Source: Sebastes aleutianus
Taxonomy: Eukaryota > Chordata > Actinopteri > Perciformes > Sebastidae
Length of the DNA: 64,000 nt
Assembly: GCA_916700875.1 (NCBI GenBank)
Contig: CAKAKS010000067.1
Location: 2,409,409-2,473,408 of the forward strand
Direction: 5' to 3'
Within the stretch, counting starts at the first letter, position 1, and the number at the start of each line of letters is the position of its first letter. Shown here in pieces: positions 1 through 12,468 of this stretch. The translations under genes were made by a program, and so were the position numbers. The notes beneath the pieces are model-generated. The model saw nothing but the letters and a program-made list of their open reading frames with translations, was not told the DNA's origin and searched no databases.

Positions 1-1220
1 CGGTGGCAGCTGATCAAATTTCTGTTCCCTGTTCTCGTCACCAGGCTTTGGATCGGCGTTCAGACTGACAGTCGTGGTGACCCTCAAGCGGAGATGTTCC
101 CCAAGCTGTAGTAAGACATCCTGTTCTGCTCAGCGAGTGGTGAGAACACACATCCATATTCCGCATAGCAGTGAAAGCCAACATCTTGTCTTGTCTGGTC
201 TATTCGCACATTACGAGCCAGATAGCAGAGCAGCTGAGGCGCAGAAAAGATGTGGCCGAGCTTGAATTTTTTTCTCAGGTCTTTAACGGTTGTGAAGAGG
301 GGGGGAAAAGTCACAGCTGTGACTTCTTCCAACTCCAGGTTAGTCTGGCAGAAAATAGCACACAGCGGAGGACAAGCAAAACACTTTTCCACACAGTTTT
401 CCAGCTGAATAGTTCACTTTATGTACTTGGCTTTGAAATTGAATTTGTCAGACTTTGAGGCTCACAGAAAATGAAAACAAATCTTAGTTTTCAACTTGGA
501 TACAGAACAGATTTGACAACACGACAACATCTTAAGCATAGCTGGACCAGTTCTACAGGAAATGAACCATTACCACGGCGTAATAACGTGTTAAATCATC
601 AAACAAGCCAGACGCCTTTTAATGTGAAAAACAGAGGAGATTAAGAAACGCTTTCAGGTCAGATGTGTGGGATTACAGAAACATGGGAACAAGAGTGAGA
701 TAAACAACACAGATGATGTCTGTTGGTAAATGGATTATGGGGGATGTTGAGTGAGATTATTTTCTATTGATCCCTTCGTAAAATAGTGGCACCTACTGTC
801 TCTCCTTAAATTGGTAAATCCAACAAAATGATGTTTAAGCTCGCTGAAGCTTTTTAGGCTTTTAAATCTCTCCGTCTTTGTACTTGGAAATTGTATCTAT
901 GTTTGTGAGTTTTGGATACTCCTGTGTTTGTGTCTCTAGTTTGGATGTGTTTGGTCCCCAGCTGGGGCTCCTTGTCTCAGAATAGACAGGAATGTTGGAT
1001 TAGCGGCGTGTTTACTCAACACGGAATGAAAGAAAGAAGGAAGGGTTGTGTTTGAATTAATTGCTAAGCGAAGAACAATGCAGCGAGTCTAAGCTGTCTG
1101 TTCAAATTCATGTGCTGGACCTAACACTGTTAATGTACGCACACTCTTTAGGTTACATTTACACCTAGGCTGGATTACCAACCAGACAATTAGTTTGTGA
1201 CTATTTGATTAACCCCCCTG

Positions 1221-1525
1221 AGACCTGCGGGATCCTGACTTTACTGTCTTTCAGAGGCTCTAGTAGGTTCAGTTTTAGGGCTATAGAGTGAAGACACAGA
1301 TATCATATGAAACTATGAAACCTAAAGAATCCATTGGTACCAACATGTCATGCTACCATGTCGGGAAGGAAGCTAAATAACGCTCCAAAGCCATTTTCAA
1401 AGGGGTACCTTGACCTCTGACCTCAAGATATGTGAATGTAAATGGGTTCTCTGGGTACCCACAAGTCTCCCCTTTACAGACATGCCCACTTTATGATAAT
1501 CACATGCAGTTTGGGGCAAAAACCG
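1221..1525. mobile_element. TAGGGCTGTCAA element, internal fragment
   Basis: The segment AAAGAATCCATTGGTACCAAC through TCTCCCCTTTACAGACATGC and CACTTTATGATAATCACATG matches the interior of the 30.1-kb element in the same orientation. Neither end is present. Confidence 0.72.
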
Positions 1526-2216
1526 TGCCGTTTTTTCCATGCAGTATAAATGTGATATTTTCGCCAATTCTAAAATGATGTGTTTGAATATTTCTGCACC
1601 TGGCAATGACAATAAGGGGGTTTTCACATCACTTCTATGTGACATCTACTGCTGATCTGCTATCTCCCCCTAAAGACCCCCCTTACCTCTTTGCGAATCT
1701 GTACCTGTAAAGCCCAATATAAACAAGCATAATAGAGGCCTTAGGACGGCATTAATGGCAGCAATTTTGTGGGGCCTCTTAGACAAAGCAGAAAACGCAA
1801 CATCTGAAATATTATCATGACAGAAAGTTAAAGTTATTGCAAATGTGTTGGCAATTGACTATTTACACATCTAGCAGAGAAACATAAACATTCATTTGGA
1901 GTTGTTTTTCGGCCACCTGATGAATACATTCAAGTCCAACATTCACTCTCCTTTTAGCTCAGTTTTGGTCTCCACCAACTCCTGAGTGAAATAACTGGCT
2001 CTTTAGCTGCTAAATCCTTCACCAGCTTCACCTAGCGTCAGTTTATCAGAGCTTGCTTGATCAAAACATCTGATTGTTGTGGCTGGAAACAAGTTTGTAA
2101 GGCAGAAAATTGAGAAAACAATGATCTTCAGTTAAAAAGCTGCATAGAGAGGAGGTGGACTCCAGTTTAGTGACAATTATCACGACAAGCAACCCCTTTG
2201 GCTTCACAAATAGTGA

Positions 2217-2440
2217 TTGATGATTAATATGGAAAATAGTGCAGCTGTAAAGGTTTGGATGTGTCGAAAATCTGTTTCGCTGCTGCACCCGTCCACAGCA
2301 GTACGTTGCTTTGCTCCCGTGCTGGTACTCCTGTCTGTTTCTCCATACTCGGGGCACCGACCGCCATCTACTGTAGGTAATACACTCACTATGGATAAGT
2401 ACCTCATACAACCCCACTTCAAATAATCCAAACTATGCCT
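2217..2440. mobile_element. Half-copy of the 43.4-kb foldback family
   Basis: The segment from GAAAATCTGTTTCGCTGCTGC through TGCTGGTACTCCTGTCTGTTT and CCTCATACAACCCCACTTCA matches the right arm of the 43428-44262 foldback with moderate divergence. Only one arm is present. The left side (about 2050-2216) does not obviously match. Confidence 0.75.
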
Positions 2441-2981
2441 ATGAGATGGTTTCCAACGTAAATGCATGTTTTAATGAAATCATCACAAACTGACACACAG
2501 CCAGTTGCATTTCAGCACACAAGTACTGGTCGCTTTCTGGGTCTGTGGGCAAATTATAATGAAGCGGCCATGTGTGCTCAGGCTAAAAGATACATACAGT
2601 ACACGATGCAGAGAAAATATGGATGAACGGGGATCGACAGGGGCCCTCGGCTCATTTTTGCCCTGGGGCCACCTTGCTGGTTAGTCCAGCCCCTGTTTGG
2701 ACCACCATCAACAGAAATCTTTACAGAATCTTACACAAGGCTTGGCTTTGTATTCATTGTGTGCAGCTGCATACCGGCCACCGTACTCTATCTGTGGTAC
2801 ACACACACGCTTACACCTTTGACTTGTCACTCCCACTCCTCTCCATTTCCAGTGAATACACACGTGCACCTGAACAAAAAGCCAACAAACACAGAGAAGC
2901 TCCTGCATCGAAACATAGCACAGATGCACGTGATTAAACAACGTGTGCACACAGCATACATGAAGTCAAGTGCAAATGCAT

Positions 2982-3012
2982 GCACACACACACACACACA
3001 CACACACACACC
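2982..3012. repeat. (CA)n microsatellite
   Basis: A pure CA run of about 15 repeats following TGCAAATGCATG. The overlapping short frames are low-complexity artefacts. Confidence 0.97.
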
Positions 3013-4408
3013 ACCTTATCAGCCCGTGGAAAGCTGCAAGGCGACTGTCTGCTGTCTGTTTGTTTGTCTGCGTGGCTGTTTTCTGGTGTGTTTGTGAGAC
3101 AACACGACCGCGTTCGCTCCCCTCTGAGGCCCCCTTATTCCCCCGGTGGAGATGAAATGTAATGGAGCCGATTCAATAAGAGCGCTGCCTCCCCGGGAAA
3201 GGCGGAGAATCAAATCACACCGAATCCCTCAGAGCCTTCCCAGCATTCACTGCTGCCTCGTAGTTGGGAGGGGAATAAAACAATGGTGGCTAATTCACTT
3301 GGTTCTCAGCACACTTGCACTCACATAACACGGATGGAGTGGGATGTCGAGGGCTAATAAAGCTATTCAATAACACGCTGACTGCTGCTACAACAGGATT
3401 TTTAGTAAATTCAGCTTATCAATCTGCAGCGAACGCTAAAGAGCTGGTAAGATCTCCTGTGACTTCATAATTTACAGTTCTTAGGGTATTTAGGAAAAAA
3501 TAACAAATGATACAGATGTCAGTGTTACACCCCGAGACCCCAGTGAGAAATGTTTTTTTAGCTGTAATGGTGGGAAAACATTGGGGGAGATAAAAACACT
3601 AAGCTTTGGACAATATTTTGTTTGGCAGGTTGAGAAGGGAGAAAGAAAGACCACCAGTGTCCCAGCAGCAAGGTTATGCAATTTGGTTAAGAGCCAAAAC
3701 AGAAAAAGAAGAATGTTCCCAACCTGACACTACACCGTGCCGCCTACGCAACAAACAGCACAGTAACACAACTAAATAACATCCAGTGCTTCTGTGAAAA
3801 CAACTTCCAATTTACTGTCTTGTTAAAAACACGCAGCTTCAAACATAAATAAATGACATCTGAGAGACGCGTCTAATCCTGAAAGTAACAAGAGAGCTGA
3901 GTGTTGTTTCAGGCTTGGTGCAGCAGACGGGTTGAGTCTATATAGTCCTCGTGGTCATGCTCCTTAAAGCAGAGGAAACGGCACACTGTTCCCTTTAGGC
4001 CTCTGAAGCTCCTTCTGGCCTCTTTAGTTGTTTTTGTTTTTTAAACCTCTGCAGTTAAATTGAAATTTCTGACAGCACTATGTTTGAAGGAAAAAGAGGC
4101 AATTAAAAATGAATTCCAATGGATATTTATGCAGCTGCATGTTGTCTTTTTTTTCCCTCTCCCGTTTCCTCTCGGACAGCCCAAGCACTGCGGTGCTCAG
4201 AAAGGCAATTGTGCGTTTTACTGCCCCCAGAGGAATTGACACAGGGGCCGTGTGATCCTGGTATTCTCATTTGGCCATTGAAGAGAATTTTGGTCCCGTT
4301 GTTAAAAGGTGTTGTGTGAGGATGTGACAGTACCACGGTTAAGGGATGATTTTCCTCTTGGCCAGAACTAGTCTGGATAAAATGCCTCAGGAAGATCACA
4401 AAGACAAT

Positions 4409-4910
4409 CAGGGTCTGAAATTAGCACCCGCCATCCGCCAAATGCGGGTAAATTGTTTGCAGTGGCGGATAAAATCGTCAGGTCATCCGCCACTTTGGCA
4501 GGAAGGGAAACCGGTAGGAATGGGAATGCAGAATTGGTTCTCGTTGATTCCCAGTTGTCTGATTCCTTGGCATCTCACTGCCTCCGTGACTATCGATTAC
4601 TCTTATTGATGCTTTCCGACAGTTACGCATGTACAATGACGCATACGCACGCTGTATTAGTTTGTTTGGGACCGGAGAAGGTGGAGAGAAAGAAAAAAAA
4701 GCGCTCAAAAGCATTGCGCTACTAAACCTGAGGGCACGCACCATTTCCCTCAGATCATCTCATCTCCCTCATCATCTGATCTAAAATGTTATTCCTTCAT
4801 TTAGTGCACAGATTTCAGAAGTGGCAAATACAATTTCTGAGTGGCAGACATAAAAAAAATACTTACTTGCCACAGTGGCAGGCAGTGAAAAAAGTTAATT
4901 TCAGACCCTG
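4409..4910. mobile_element. hAT-like MITE with 8-bp target duplication
   Basis: A 502-bp element with inverted ends CAGGGTCTGAAATTA and TAATTTCAGACCCTG (15 bp, perfect). It is flanked by AAGACAAT on the left and ATGACAAT on the right, an 8-bp duplication with one mismatch, which is the hAT signature. Internal GCCACTTTGGCAGG and GTGGCAG words recur. It encodes no transposase, so it was mobilised in trans. Confidence 0.88.
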
Positions 4911-5960
4911 ATGACAATGTACGTAGATGATTATTATCATGAGTAGCGGCAATAACAGTAACAGTTAGGAGTCGTGGTAGAAGCAACAAGGGCAGAATGT
5001 TTCCGTGCTGTGCTGTGTCATATTTAAGTCTCACACTGTATTTCTCTAACCTCGTTAAGACGGGTGCTACGTGATATTTTTTGTAACCTTTATTTAACCA
5101 GGAAATCCCTCGAGATAGGATCTCTTTTCCGAGGGAGATCTGAATAACGATGATTATGTTGCAAATCTCTCTGGCGTAGCGCTGACCCCCTTCAGTTTGA
5201 CTCTGAGTCATGATCTTGTGACAATCACAACACGGCAGCATCAACAAAAGGGCTTCACAAACACTAATATTAAACTGTGACATTTTGAAAAGCCATATCC
5301 TAGACGGCTTCAGGCATAAAATACTGAATTAAAGATTAAAGATGAACGTGCTTCTCTCCGACAAACAAAAACAATAAGCACCACAGATTCAGATCGTTAA
5401 AAACATTCCTGATTTGAACGGTGAAAAAGACAAATTCAGCACAGAGGGACATCCTAAGTATCGAGCTGACTCGAACGAAATCTAAAACTGTTTATGTTTA
5501 AACTTATCACGGCCGGCCCTGTCATTTCAAAAGAAAAGCTTTAGTGTAGGAAAAAAATAACATTTTCCTTCGCGCTCAGTTTCTATGGACATGTTATTGC
5601 TTTGATCAAATCTCCTCAATGCTTAAGCTCTGATATCAGTCCGTGCTGCCATTCCAATCCCATAATAACAAACACTCCCGTCGTCGGGTGAGCCTCCCTC
5701 CCTCCTCTGCTTGGCATGGCAGGGTCTAATTCACTTCCTGTTCAGTAGGGGGGCAGACAGGAAACAGGAAACACGCTTCCTGGTTCTCTCAGGAGGTATA
5801 TTTTTCTTACGATTGGGGATCTGGGACGCAACATAATACCTTTGAGGAGTTTAAGTCCCTGGCACCTACACAGCTGTAATCAAAGCCTCCTGAAAAGAGC
5901 AAGCGTCTGGAGCAGCATGGTTAGCTATGGGGACTACATAAAGAGTATGAAAAGTAACAT

Positions 5961-6336
5961 TTAAAGGGGACATATGATGCTCATTTTCAGGTTCATACTA
6001 GTAGTTTGGGTTTCTACTACAACATGTTTTACATGCTTTAATGTTCTAAAAACACATTATTTTTCCTCATACTGTCTGTCTGAATATACCTGTATTCACC
6101 CACTGTCTGAAACGCTCCGTTTTAGAGCCTGTCTCTTTAACCCCGCCTCCTGAAAAAACCCAGTCTGCTCTGATTGGCTTGCGAGAAAAATAGGGTGTTC
6201 TCAAGCTATGGGCGGTATATTCTTATAAGCCTGGCATGTGACATGGGATGTTTGTGGGTTGGTAAACACTCCAGATACCTAAACGTATGTGCAAAAGAAC
6301 TGAAAAAGTGAGTTTTTCATGATAGGTCCCCTTTAA
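5961..6336. mobile_element. TTAA-flanked MITE (AGGGGACATA family)
   Basis: A 376-bp element bounded by TTAA on both sides. Ends are AGGGGACATATGATGC...TCATGATAGGTCCCCT. It is non-coding. An internal AACCCCGCCTCC...GATTGGCT block is typical of an abundant fish repeat I recognise. TTAA target choice fits piggyBac- or Kolobok-type mobilisation (inference). Confidence 0.85.
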
Positions 6337-6605
6337 GTGTAACGGCTGTCCACAATCACATGTAAAAAAACATTATTTGTCCGAGCACATTTGGTGCCCT
6401 AAAAAAAACACCAAAGTCAAACGAAAGTGAGACGTGTTGCTGATATTAATTGAAAAGATCAATATTACCTCAGCTTCACCTCTCTGCGGTGTAACAAAGT
6501 GAAATGCAATAAAGAGTTATGTCTCCGAAGCCCAGCGGAACGGTTAGCCGAAGCCTGGAGTGCAATATGAACTATTGAAGTTGTGCAGTCATGGTTATCC
6601 CTATT

Positions 6606-6850
6606 AGGGCTGCAACTACTCAATAATTGATTCCTGACTAATGTTTTCATTATGTTTCAGTCTGATTAATCATTTTACCTATAAATGTAAACAAATAGTC
6701 ATTCATAGGTTCCCACGGCCGAAGATTGTCTTTGAGTTGCTTTTTTTGTCCAACCAACCGTCCAAAACCTCCTAATTCAAGTTAAAAATAATAAAACAAC
6801 ACAAGAAAAATCTGCAAATCCTCACATTTGAGAAGCTGGAACTAGTAAAT
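6606..6850. mobile_element. GGGCTGCAACTA repeat fragment
   Basis: Starts TAGGGCTGCAACTACTCAA and continues with ATTAATCATTTTACC, TTGTCCAACCAACCGTCCAA and CCTCACATTTGAGAAGCTGGAA, the order seen in a common fish hAT-like MITE. The far end is missing. A related copy is at 11400-11755. Confidence 0.65.
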
Positions 6851-8404
6851 ACTTTAAATGTTTGCTTTATGAATGACCTAAACGGTTAAAGAATTACAAA
6901 AACAGTGAAACCATTTCAGTGCTAATCCGTTAGCTCGCTGTTGTCGCCGTGGGCTTTAGTGGTGCAGCTTTCTTGCAACACTTATTCACCCCAAAGAGGC
7001 ATAAAACAAAATCTCATGGTAAAGTAGTGAGAGGAAAATGAAATTGCTTATGTGGTGAATGAATGAGCTATTAACTTTAATATAACGATGATTAGAGTCT
7101 AAATCATGAGTGAATTCCCTTACCTAATTAAACGAGACTCCATATCTGTAATGCTAGTATATTATCTTCTGTTGTGCATCTGCATGCCTCCACGCAGGAC
7201 CACATCAGGGATTTCATAAGAAAAAAAATCATACAATGACAACAGCAGCACAATGAATTATGAATCAATACGAGCTACAGCACTCTTGAAGTACACACAG
7301 GCTGCTGGAGCCATCTGGGGATGTGTGAAAAGCACGACTAAGACAAACCCATTCATTCAGCTAGGGATGTACTCGCCTGCGCTGCCTATGTTTCTGCTGC
7401 GCTGCAGGCTTTCCTCGATTGGCTTCAAGTTTCCCAAATCCATCTTAGGGGCTGCGAATCTCTCCCTTCATTGATCGAAGGAGGATTAGAAAGCACAGAC
7501 CTGCAGTGCTGAGAGCTGCTGACAAGATGCAGGCGTTTAGAACATTCTGGCTTTTATTCTGGCTGGCTGTCACTGCAGTGGACTTTGCTTTGGGTTACAA
7601 GTTTCACGCAACTTGGCTGCTGTATATGAATACAAAGTAGATGCACGAAGGGAACCTCCATGCCAGGCCAGGGTGATCATTTTAAAATGAGCTGTCAATC
7701 ATGAACATAGAAGGTCTGAAATGTTGGTAGCTCAGGCAGGAGTGTTTCCCAGAGAACGCAGGGGGGGAAATGCAACAAAGTGAAAAGGTGGAAACAAGGT
7801 GAAATCAACAAGAGAACGAACGACAGAAAGAAAGAGAGGTAGAAAGGTCATGGGAGACAGGAAGAGAGACAGATATTCAAAGGTTCCCATTCAACCCGCT
7901 GCCTCCCCTGAGTAATCCCACATCCCGCCCTCCTGAGAACGGCGCACTGTGTCTCGCAGTCGGCGAGCTGACATTTACCGCCTGCCTTCTGTTGCTGTGA
8001 TTATTCTCTCCTCCAGGTGTGATAGCCAGCTTGCCGTCTCTCCGTGCAATAATGCTGCCTCAGAGTTACGAGAATTGGGAACGCGAGGCAGAATCAAGTC
8101 CGGACAGACCTTTAACTGACATACCATGACTGGGTCGTGCTTTTGAATTGGAGGTAGAAAGGTTGCTGAACCATGAATGGCAGCCCGTCACCTGGCTTTG
8201 GGTGGAAATGTCTTCTGATACTCCAAAAGAATTCACGAGTGTAAACCAAGTAATTCATTCATTTTTCAAGGGATAAAGGAAATTGAAAAAATAAATATGA
8301 CCCAGAGGAGAACTAAAATAACTACTGAAAGATACTTCTGGTTCCAGTGATTGACCCCCAACACCCTACAACAGAACTCTTGAAATGCATTAATCCACCC
8401 CTAC

Positions 8405-8686
8405 CTGTCTGCAGACGGAGGCCGGTCGTTGCGGGCCTTGCTGACTTGGGTGTAGAGGGAATCGGAGTGCTGGTGCTGGTGGTGCGGATGGATGTGGGGG
8501 TAATCGTCCCGGGGGCTGTGGGGCCGGCTGTGCCCGCTGTCCACAGAGCTGTTCAGGGGGTTGATGCCAGCGTACGGGTGCTCCTCCTCAGAGGATCTCT
8601 CTGGTGTGCGGCTTATGTCCAAGATTTCGGCGTAGTCCCGTTCCCTGGCCTGGCGCTCCCTCAGCTCCCTGGTCTTGGCCTGGATC
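8405..8686 (-). CDS. pard3: pard3 exon: RERQARERDYAEI segment
   Basis: Last visible pard3 exon, 282 bp, symmetric (phase 2-2). The acceptor is CCCCATCAG and the donor GACAG|GTAGGG. It reads IQAKTRELRERQARERDY followed by AEILDISRTPE, an acidic/serine stretch, SRPHSPRDDY, a histidine-rich HIHPHHQHQH, then LYTQVSKARNDRPPSAD. Human PARD3 has the same order: RERQARERDYAEI, RPQSPREG, ALYAQVKKPRN. The His-rich insertion replaces the mammalian methionine-containing segment and looks lineage-specific. An in-frame TAG just past the donor closes the frame, so the protein must continue by splicing to an exon beyond the window start. Confidence 0.94.
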
Positions 8687-9476
8687 CTGATGGGGAAGAT
8701 TGTAATAGACATGTTGATACTATGTTGTCTGGCTCAAAAGACAATGTTGGGTCAGAAAAAAAGTACCATCTGTGTAGCTTGGGGCTGCTTCTGGAAAACA
8801 TATATATAGTTTTGGTGCTGTAATGTATTCTGTAAGTATTGTTATAATGGATACTGCCACGCCAAATCTATCCATTCATCTTTCTTGCATTTATATATCA
8901 AGCACCACAATAGAAACCTGGTTTTATATTGTTAAATAAACTAAGCTTCATTAGTAGCAAACATTTAGCTAAAAGCAAATCTCATTTGCTACCCATGTAG
9001 CTTAGTTCAACACTTCTATCCTTTAACCCCGCCTCCCAGCCCTCGGTCTGGGGCTCATTCACATGAACGGAGGAAGAGAAATAACTTTGGATTCAGCTAT
9101 TAGTGACTAACAACTTTTAGGACCCAATGATTTAAAGAAGGGTTGCTCAAGTGTTCGTAGTAGGAGAAAGTATTTTTTGGGCCCAATGGCTTCATGTGAC
9201 TGACCCAGAATTTGAAATTCCACCATTTGGCCACTACGAAAATTTGCCTCAAAGCCCAACGTTATTCCTGGAGGCCTGATAATAACGAGTATAACAAGCG
9301 AGAAAGTCCAAAATGGGCTGGGGGGAGTGGTGGTGGACGGGTCAAACAAACACAGGACTTTCATCCAGGAGGCCACTGTTAGTGTCCCATGTGAAACCAA
9401 AAGTAAAGGTTTGTTAGATAGTCCGCTAAGGGCGGTTGCTATTCATTTACGCTAGTTAGGTTACATATATACATTA

Positions 9477-9780
9477 TGTTGCGTTGTTATGTTGCGTTGT
9501 TACGTTACGTTGTTACATTACGTTATTACATTACGTTATTACATTACGTTATTACATTACGTTGTTACATTACTTTGTTACATTACTTTGTTACATTACG
9601 TTGCGTCGTTACGTTGCTGCGTTACGTTGCTGCGTTACGTTGCTGCGTTACGGTGTTGCGTTACGTTGTTGCGTTACGTTGTTGCGTTACGTTGTTGCGT
9701 TATGTTGTTGCGTTACGTTGTTGTGTTACGTTGTTGCATTACGTTGTTGCGTAACGTTATTGCTACGTTATTATTTTAAC
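9477..9780. repeat. 15-bp tandem array (GTTACGTTGTTGCGT)
   Basis: About 20 units, starting as ATTACGTTATTACATT variants and turning into the CpG-rich GTTACGTTGTTGCGT form. The 15-bp period keeps three frames open at once (9476-9754, 9484-9966, 9489-9779); these are not genes. The downstream sequence at 9800-9860 contains one CCTTAACCAAGTAGTTTTG seed. Confidence 0.95.
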
Positions 9781-9799
9781 ACAAACCATGATGATTTTT

Positions 9800-9860
9800 C
9801 TAACCTTAACCAAGTAGTTTTGTTGCCTAAACCTAACCAATCATTTCACGATGTTAGCCA
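9800..9860. repeat. Single seed of the CCTAACCAAG monomer
   Basis: CCTTAACCAAGTAGTTTTG, TTGCCTAAACCTAACCAAT: roughly two diverged units of the minisatellite monomer outside any array. Upstream, GGACGGGTCAAACAAACACA (from about 9338) is shared with the leader of minisatellite C near 56680. Confidence 0.8.
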
Positions 9861-10479
9861 AGTGCCATTGTGCGTTTCTGCAAACGTGATACGAGGCCGA
9901 TATGAAAACATATTTGTGAAACATATTTTTGGTTCAGAATCGTCGATATTTACACTGCATAATTAATACTGTACAAGAAATGTGTAACTGGCAGTGAAAT
10001 TCTTTATGAACCCTGGTTAAAACTGCTCCATGGGAAACTGAAGCTGCGATCTCACTGGTTTCCACTTTGTCAGGTAAAGCCTTTCTGTTAAAGCCTTGTA
10101 GTGTACACACTGCAAAGCTGAGAGACGCTGTAAATCTCAGGTGTCACATTAACATAACACCAGGCGAGCCACTGCAACATCTGCAAGTGATTGTTTATTG
10201 TGCCTTTTTAACTTTCCATTACAGACGGGGAGAAAGATGTGGAGCCTATTATTTATGTTTCCCCCCCAACTGAATAATACCATAAACAATGTATAATAGT
10301 CTCTCGCCCCCACAACACCTCATACAAGGGAAGCACTTTGTATTCACAGAGTGCTGCTAATGTACAGCTACCATGCTTTTCTCTCTCTGTCTCTCAAACA
10401 CACACACACACCTCTGACACCTCTCTGTCTCATACAGAACAACTGAGACACACAGACATCACACATCACACTCTCTCTA

Positions 10480-10820
10480 GGCCATTATCTTGTGAATAAC
10501 TGGCAACGCCATTTTCTACAGCAGGGGGACTACCTATCGCGCAGCCCCGTAATTACAGCCTTGCCAATTATCAGAGCTTTACAACTACCAATTATCATAC
10601 TGCTCTCTTTTCTCCAGGCCCCTTTTTAATGGCAGCGGGAAAGAGAATGGGACAGCCACAGTGACGAGGTAGGGGGTGCGACTTCACTGAACACTCAGCG
10701 GGCTAAAATCTGAAACGCTTCCTCCAGAAAATGTGCATGCTGTGCATAATGAAACAATAAGTCTAATAAGGAGGGCGCCCCATTGGAGGTAATGTGGATT
10801 TAAAAAAACAGAGATAAATG
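10480..10820. other. Candidate conserved noncoding element
   Basis: A non-repetitive intronic stretch with balanced composition and homeodomain-like words (GTAATTAC, CCAATTATC twice) plus CAGCGGG, in a region otherwise full of repeats. That is the only evidence; conservation cannot be judged from one sequence. Confidence 0.2.
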
Positions 10821-11399
10821 AGTGGGAATACTTTACTACTAAAAAACGAGGCTGCTAATGAACGTGATGGTTTTAACGGCTCCCTACTGAACGTGGACAG
10901 GGGTAACAATCTTTTTTAGCAAAATGTGCACTTATCCCAACAACTTAACCCATGTCACATGAAAGCTTGTGGGCTTGCTAGCTGTGTATGTACTAGTTGT
11001 GGACTCAGCAATTATCAAATAGCGCAGAAGGAAGCAGGGCCCTTGAGGGAACTATCTTTAAACCCAGAGGAAAAACAGTGTTTTCCATCAGAGAAAGCAG
11101 CAACAGCAGAAGTGGGAGCAGCTACTGATTGTATACACAAGCGCAGTGGCTGATAAGATAAGGCCAGACATACCAATCCAGCGCCTGGCCTTCTCCGTGC
11201 AGCCCCTTCCCATAACGAGGCACTGGACGGGTCAACGGGGCCAGTTTCTGAGTGAGGAAGGATGCAGCTTTGAACCAGTTGCAGTTGTGTGAGAAAGGAC
11301 ACAATCTCAATTCCTAAGAGCTGAAGTATTGAACAAAGACGGCAACCTACACTTGTGGGGTCAAAACAGGTTTGAAATATATATGTACATGCTGAAGGG

Positions 11400-11755
11400 T
11401 AGGGATGCAACTAAGGATTATTTCCATTATCCATTAACCTGTTGATTGTCTTTTACAATAAATTTCATTGTTCAGTCCATGAAATGTCAGAAAATGGTGA
11501 AGAAACAGCCCGTGAGCCCAAGGTAACGTCTTCAAATTGTTCAACCAACAATCCAAAGCTCAAAGATATTTATTCTACAATGATACATCCTAAATTTCCC
11601 CTCTGGGGTTCAGTAAAGGTTTATCTTATCTTTGGTGAAAGCAGCAAATCCTCACATTTGAGACGTTGGTACCAATATTTTTGCTTAATAAAAGACAATT
11701 AATGGATTATTGAAATTGTCACTTGATCAACAAATCTTCTCTGCACTCCTGGAGT
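11400..11755. mobile_element. GGATGCAACTA repeat fragment
   Basis: The same family as 6606-6850: TAGGGATGCAACTAAGGATT, ATGAAATGTCAGAAAATGG, GAGCCCAAGGTAACGTCTTC, AACCAACAATCCAAAGCTC and CCTCACATTTGAGACG in order, with a GATTATTGAAATTG-type end. The open frame across it (11442-11702) is incidental. Confidence 0.68.
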
Positions 11756-11852
11756 TTTTAATATTAACTGCGATAAAAAAAAAGTTAATTATAATTATCA
11801 AAACAAAGAAAAACAATTAAATTTAAAGGTATACTGCACTAAATGTCATGTT

Positions 11853-12468
11853 TTAAAGGTACTATATGTAACAATTTACATGTACAGATTGTAATGTAAC
11901 TTAAAAACTGAGTCTTTCCACGACTTTCTCAGTTGCCTTTAACAGCCTGTAGTCTGATTTCTATGTAAGGAAATTGTTAAGTTTTCACATATTTTACCGT
12001 ATTTTTTTGGGGATATTCAGATCATTTTCACTTATTTTACTTATAATTTTCCATCATATATTTTTTTTTTTTTAGATATTTTTCATTAATAATTTCCTGC
12101 CATTTTTGGGATTTCCGAATGGTTTTTTTTTCATGCTTTTAGGCTCTTTACAAATATATGTTAGTTTGTTTGGTTTTCACATATTTTACTAATATTTTTC
12201 AGCCATTTTATGGATATTTTACACATTTTTCAGCCATTTATCAATATTTCTTGACATATTTTAATAATAATTTATGGAATTTTTTTCACACATTTTATTA
12301 ATCATTTTCTGACATCTTTTGGATATTTTTCACATATTTATGAATGTTTTTCCATGTTTTTAGCCTCTTTACAAATAGATATTTTTTAGTTTAGTTTTAA
12401 CACATTTACAGCCACTGGTGTTTAATTAATAACAGAGATTCTCTGAAAGTTACATATAGTACCTTTAA
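11853..12468. mobile_element. TTAA-flanked MITE (AGGTACTATATGTAAC family)
   Basis: A 616-bp element between TTAA sites, with inverted ends AGGTACTATATGTAAC and GTTACATATAGTACCT. The interior holds diverged tandem copies of a T-rich word containing CACATATTTTAC and TTTTCAGCCATTT. It is non-coding. Confidence 0.85.

Larger units (their letters stand above)
1..8404. other. pard3 intron downstream of the last visible exon
   Basis: No coding exon was recognised. The stretch holds repeat pieces annotated separately (about 1221-1525, 2217-2440, 4409-4910, 5961-6336, 6606-6850) and a (CA)n run at 2982-3012. The parts 1-1220, 2441-4400, 4911-5960 and 6851-8404 show no gene or clear repeat to my reading. 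About 3110-3330 and 7870-8100 are less AT-rich and non-repetitive, and could be conserved noncoding sequence. Short open frames here start at random ATGs and match nothing I know. Confidence 0.6.

Noticed and set aside
8347..8823. Plus-strand 158-codon frame
   Set aside because: Shadow of the minus-strand pard3 exon 8405-8686.
9476..9966. Three overlapping frames rich in Leu-Arg-Tyr-Val and Cys
   Set aside because: Artefact of the 15-bp tandem array; all three frames are open at once.
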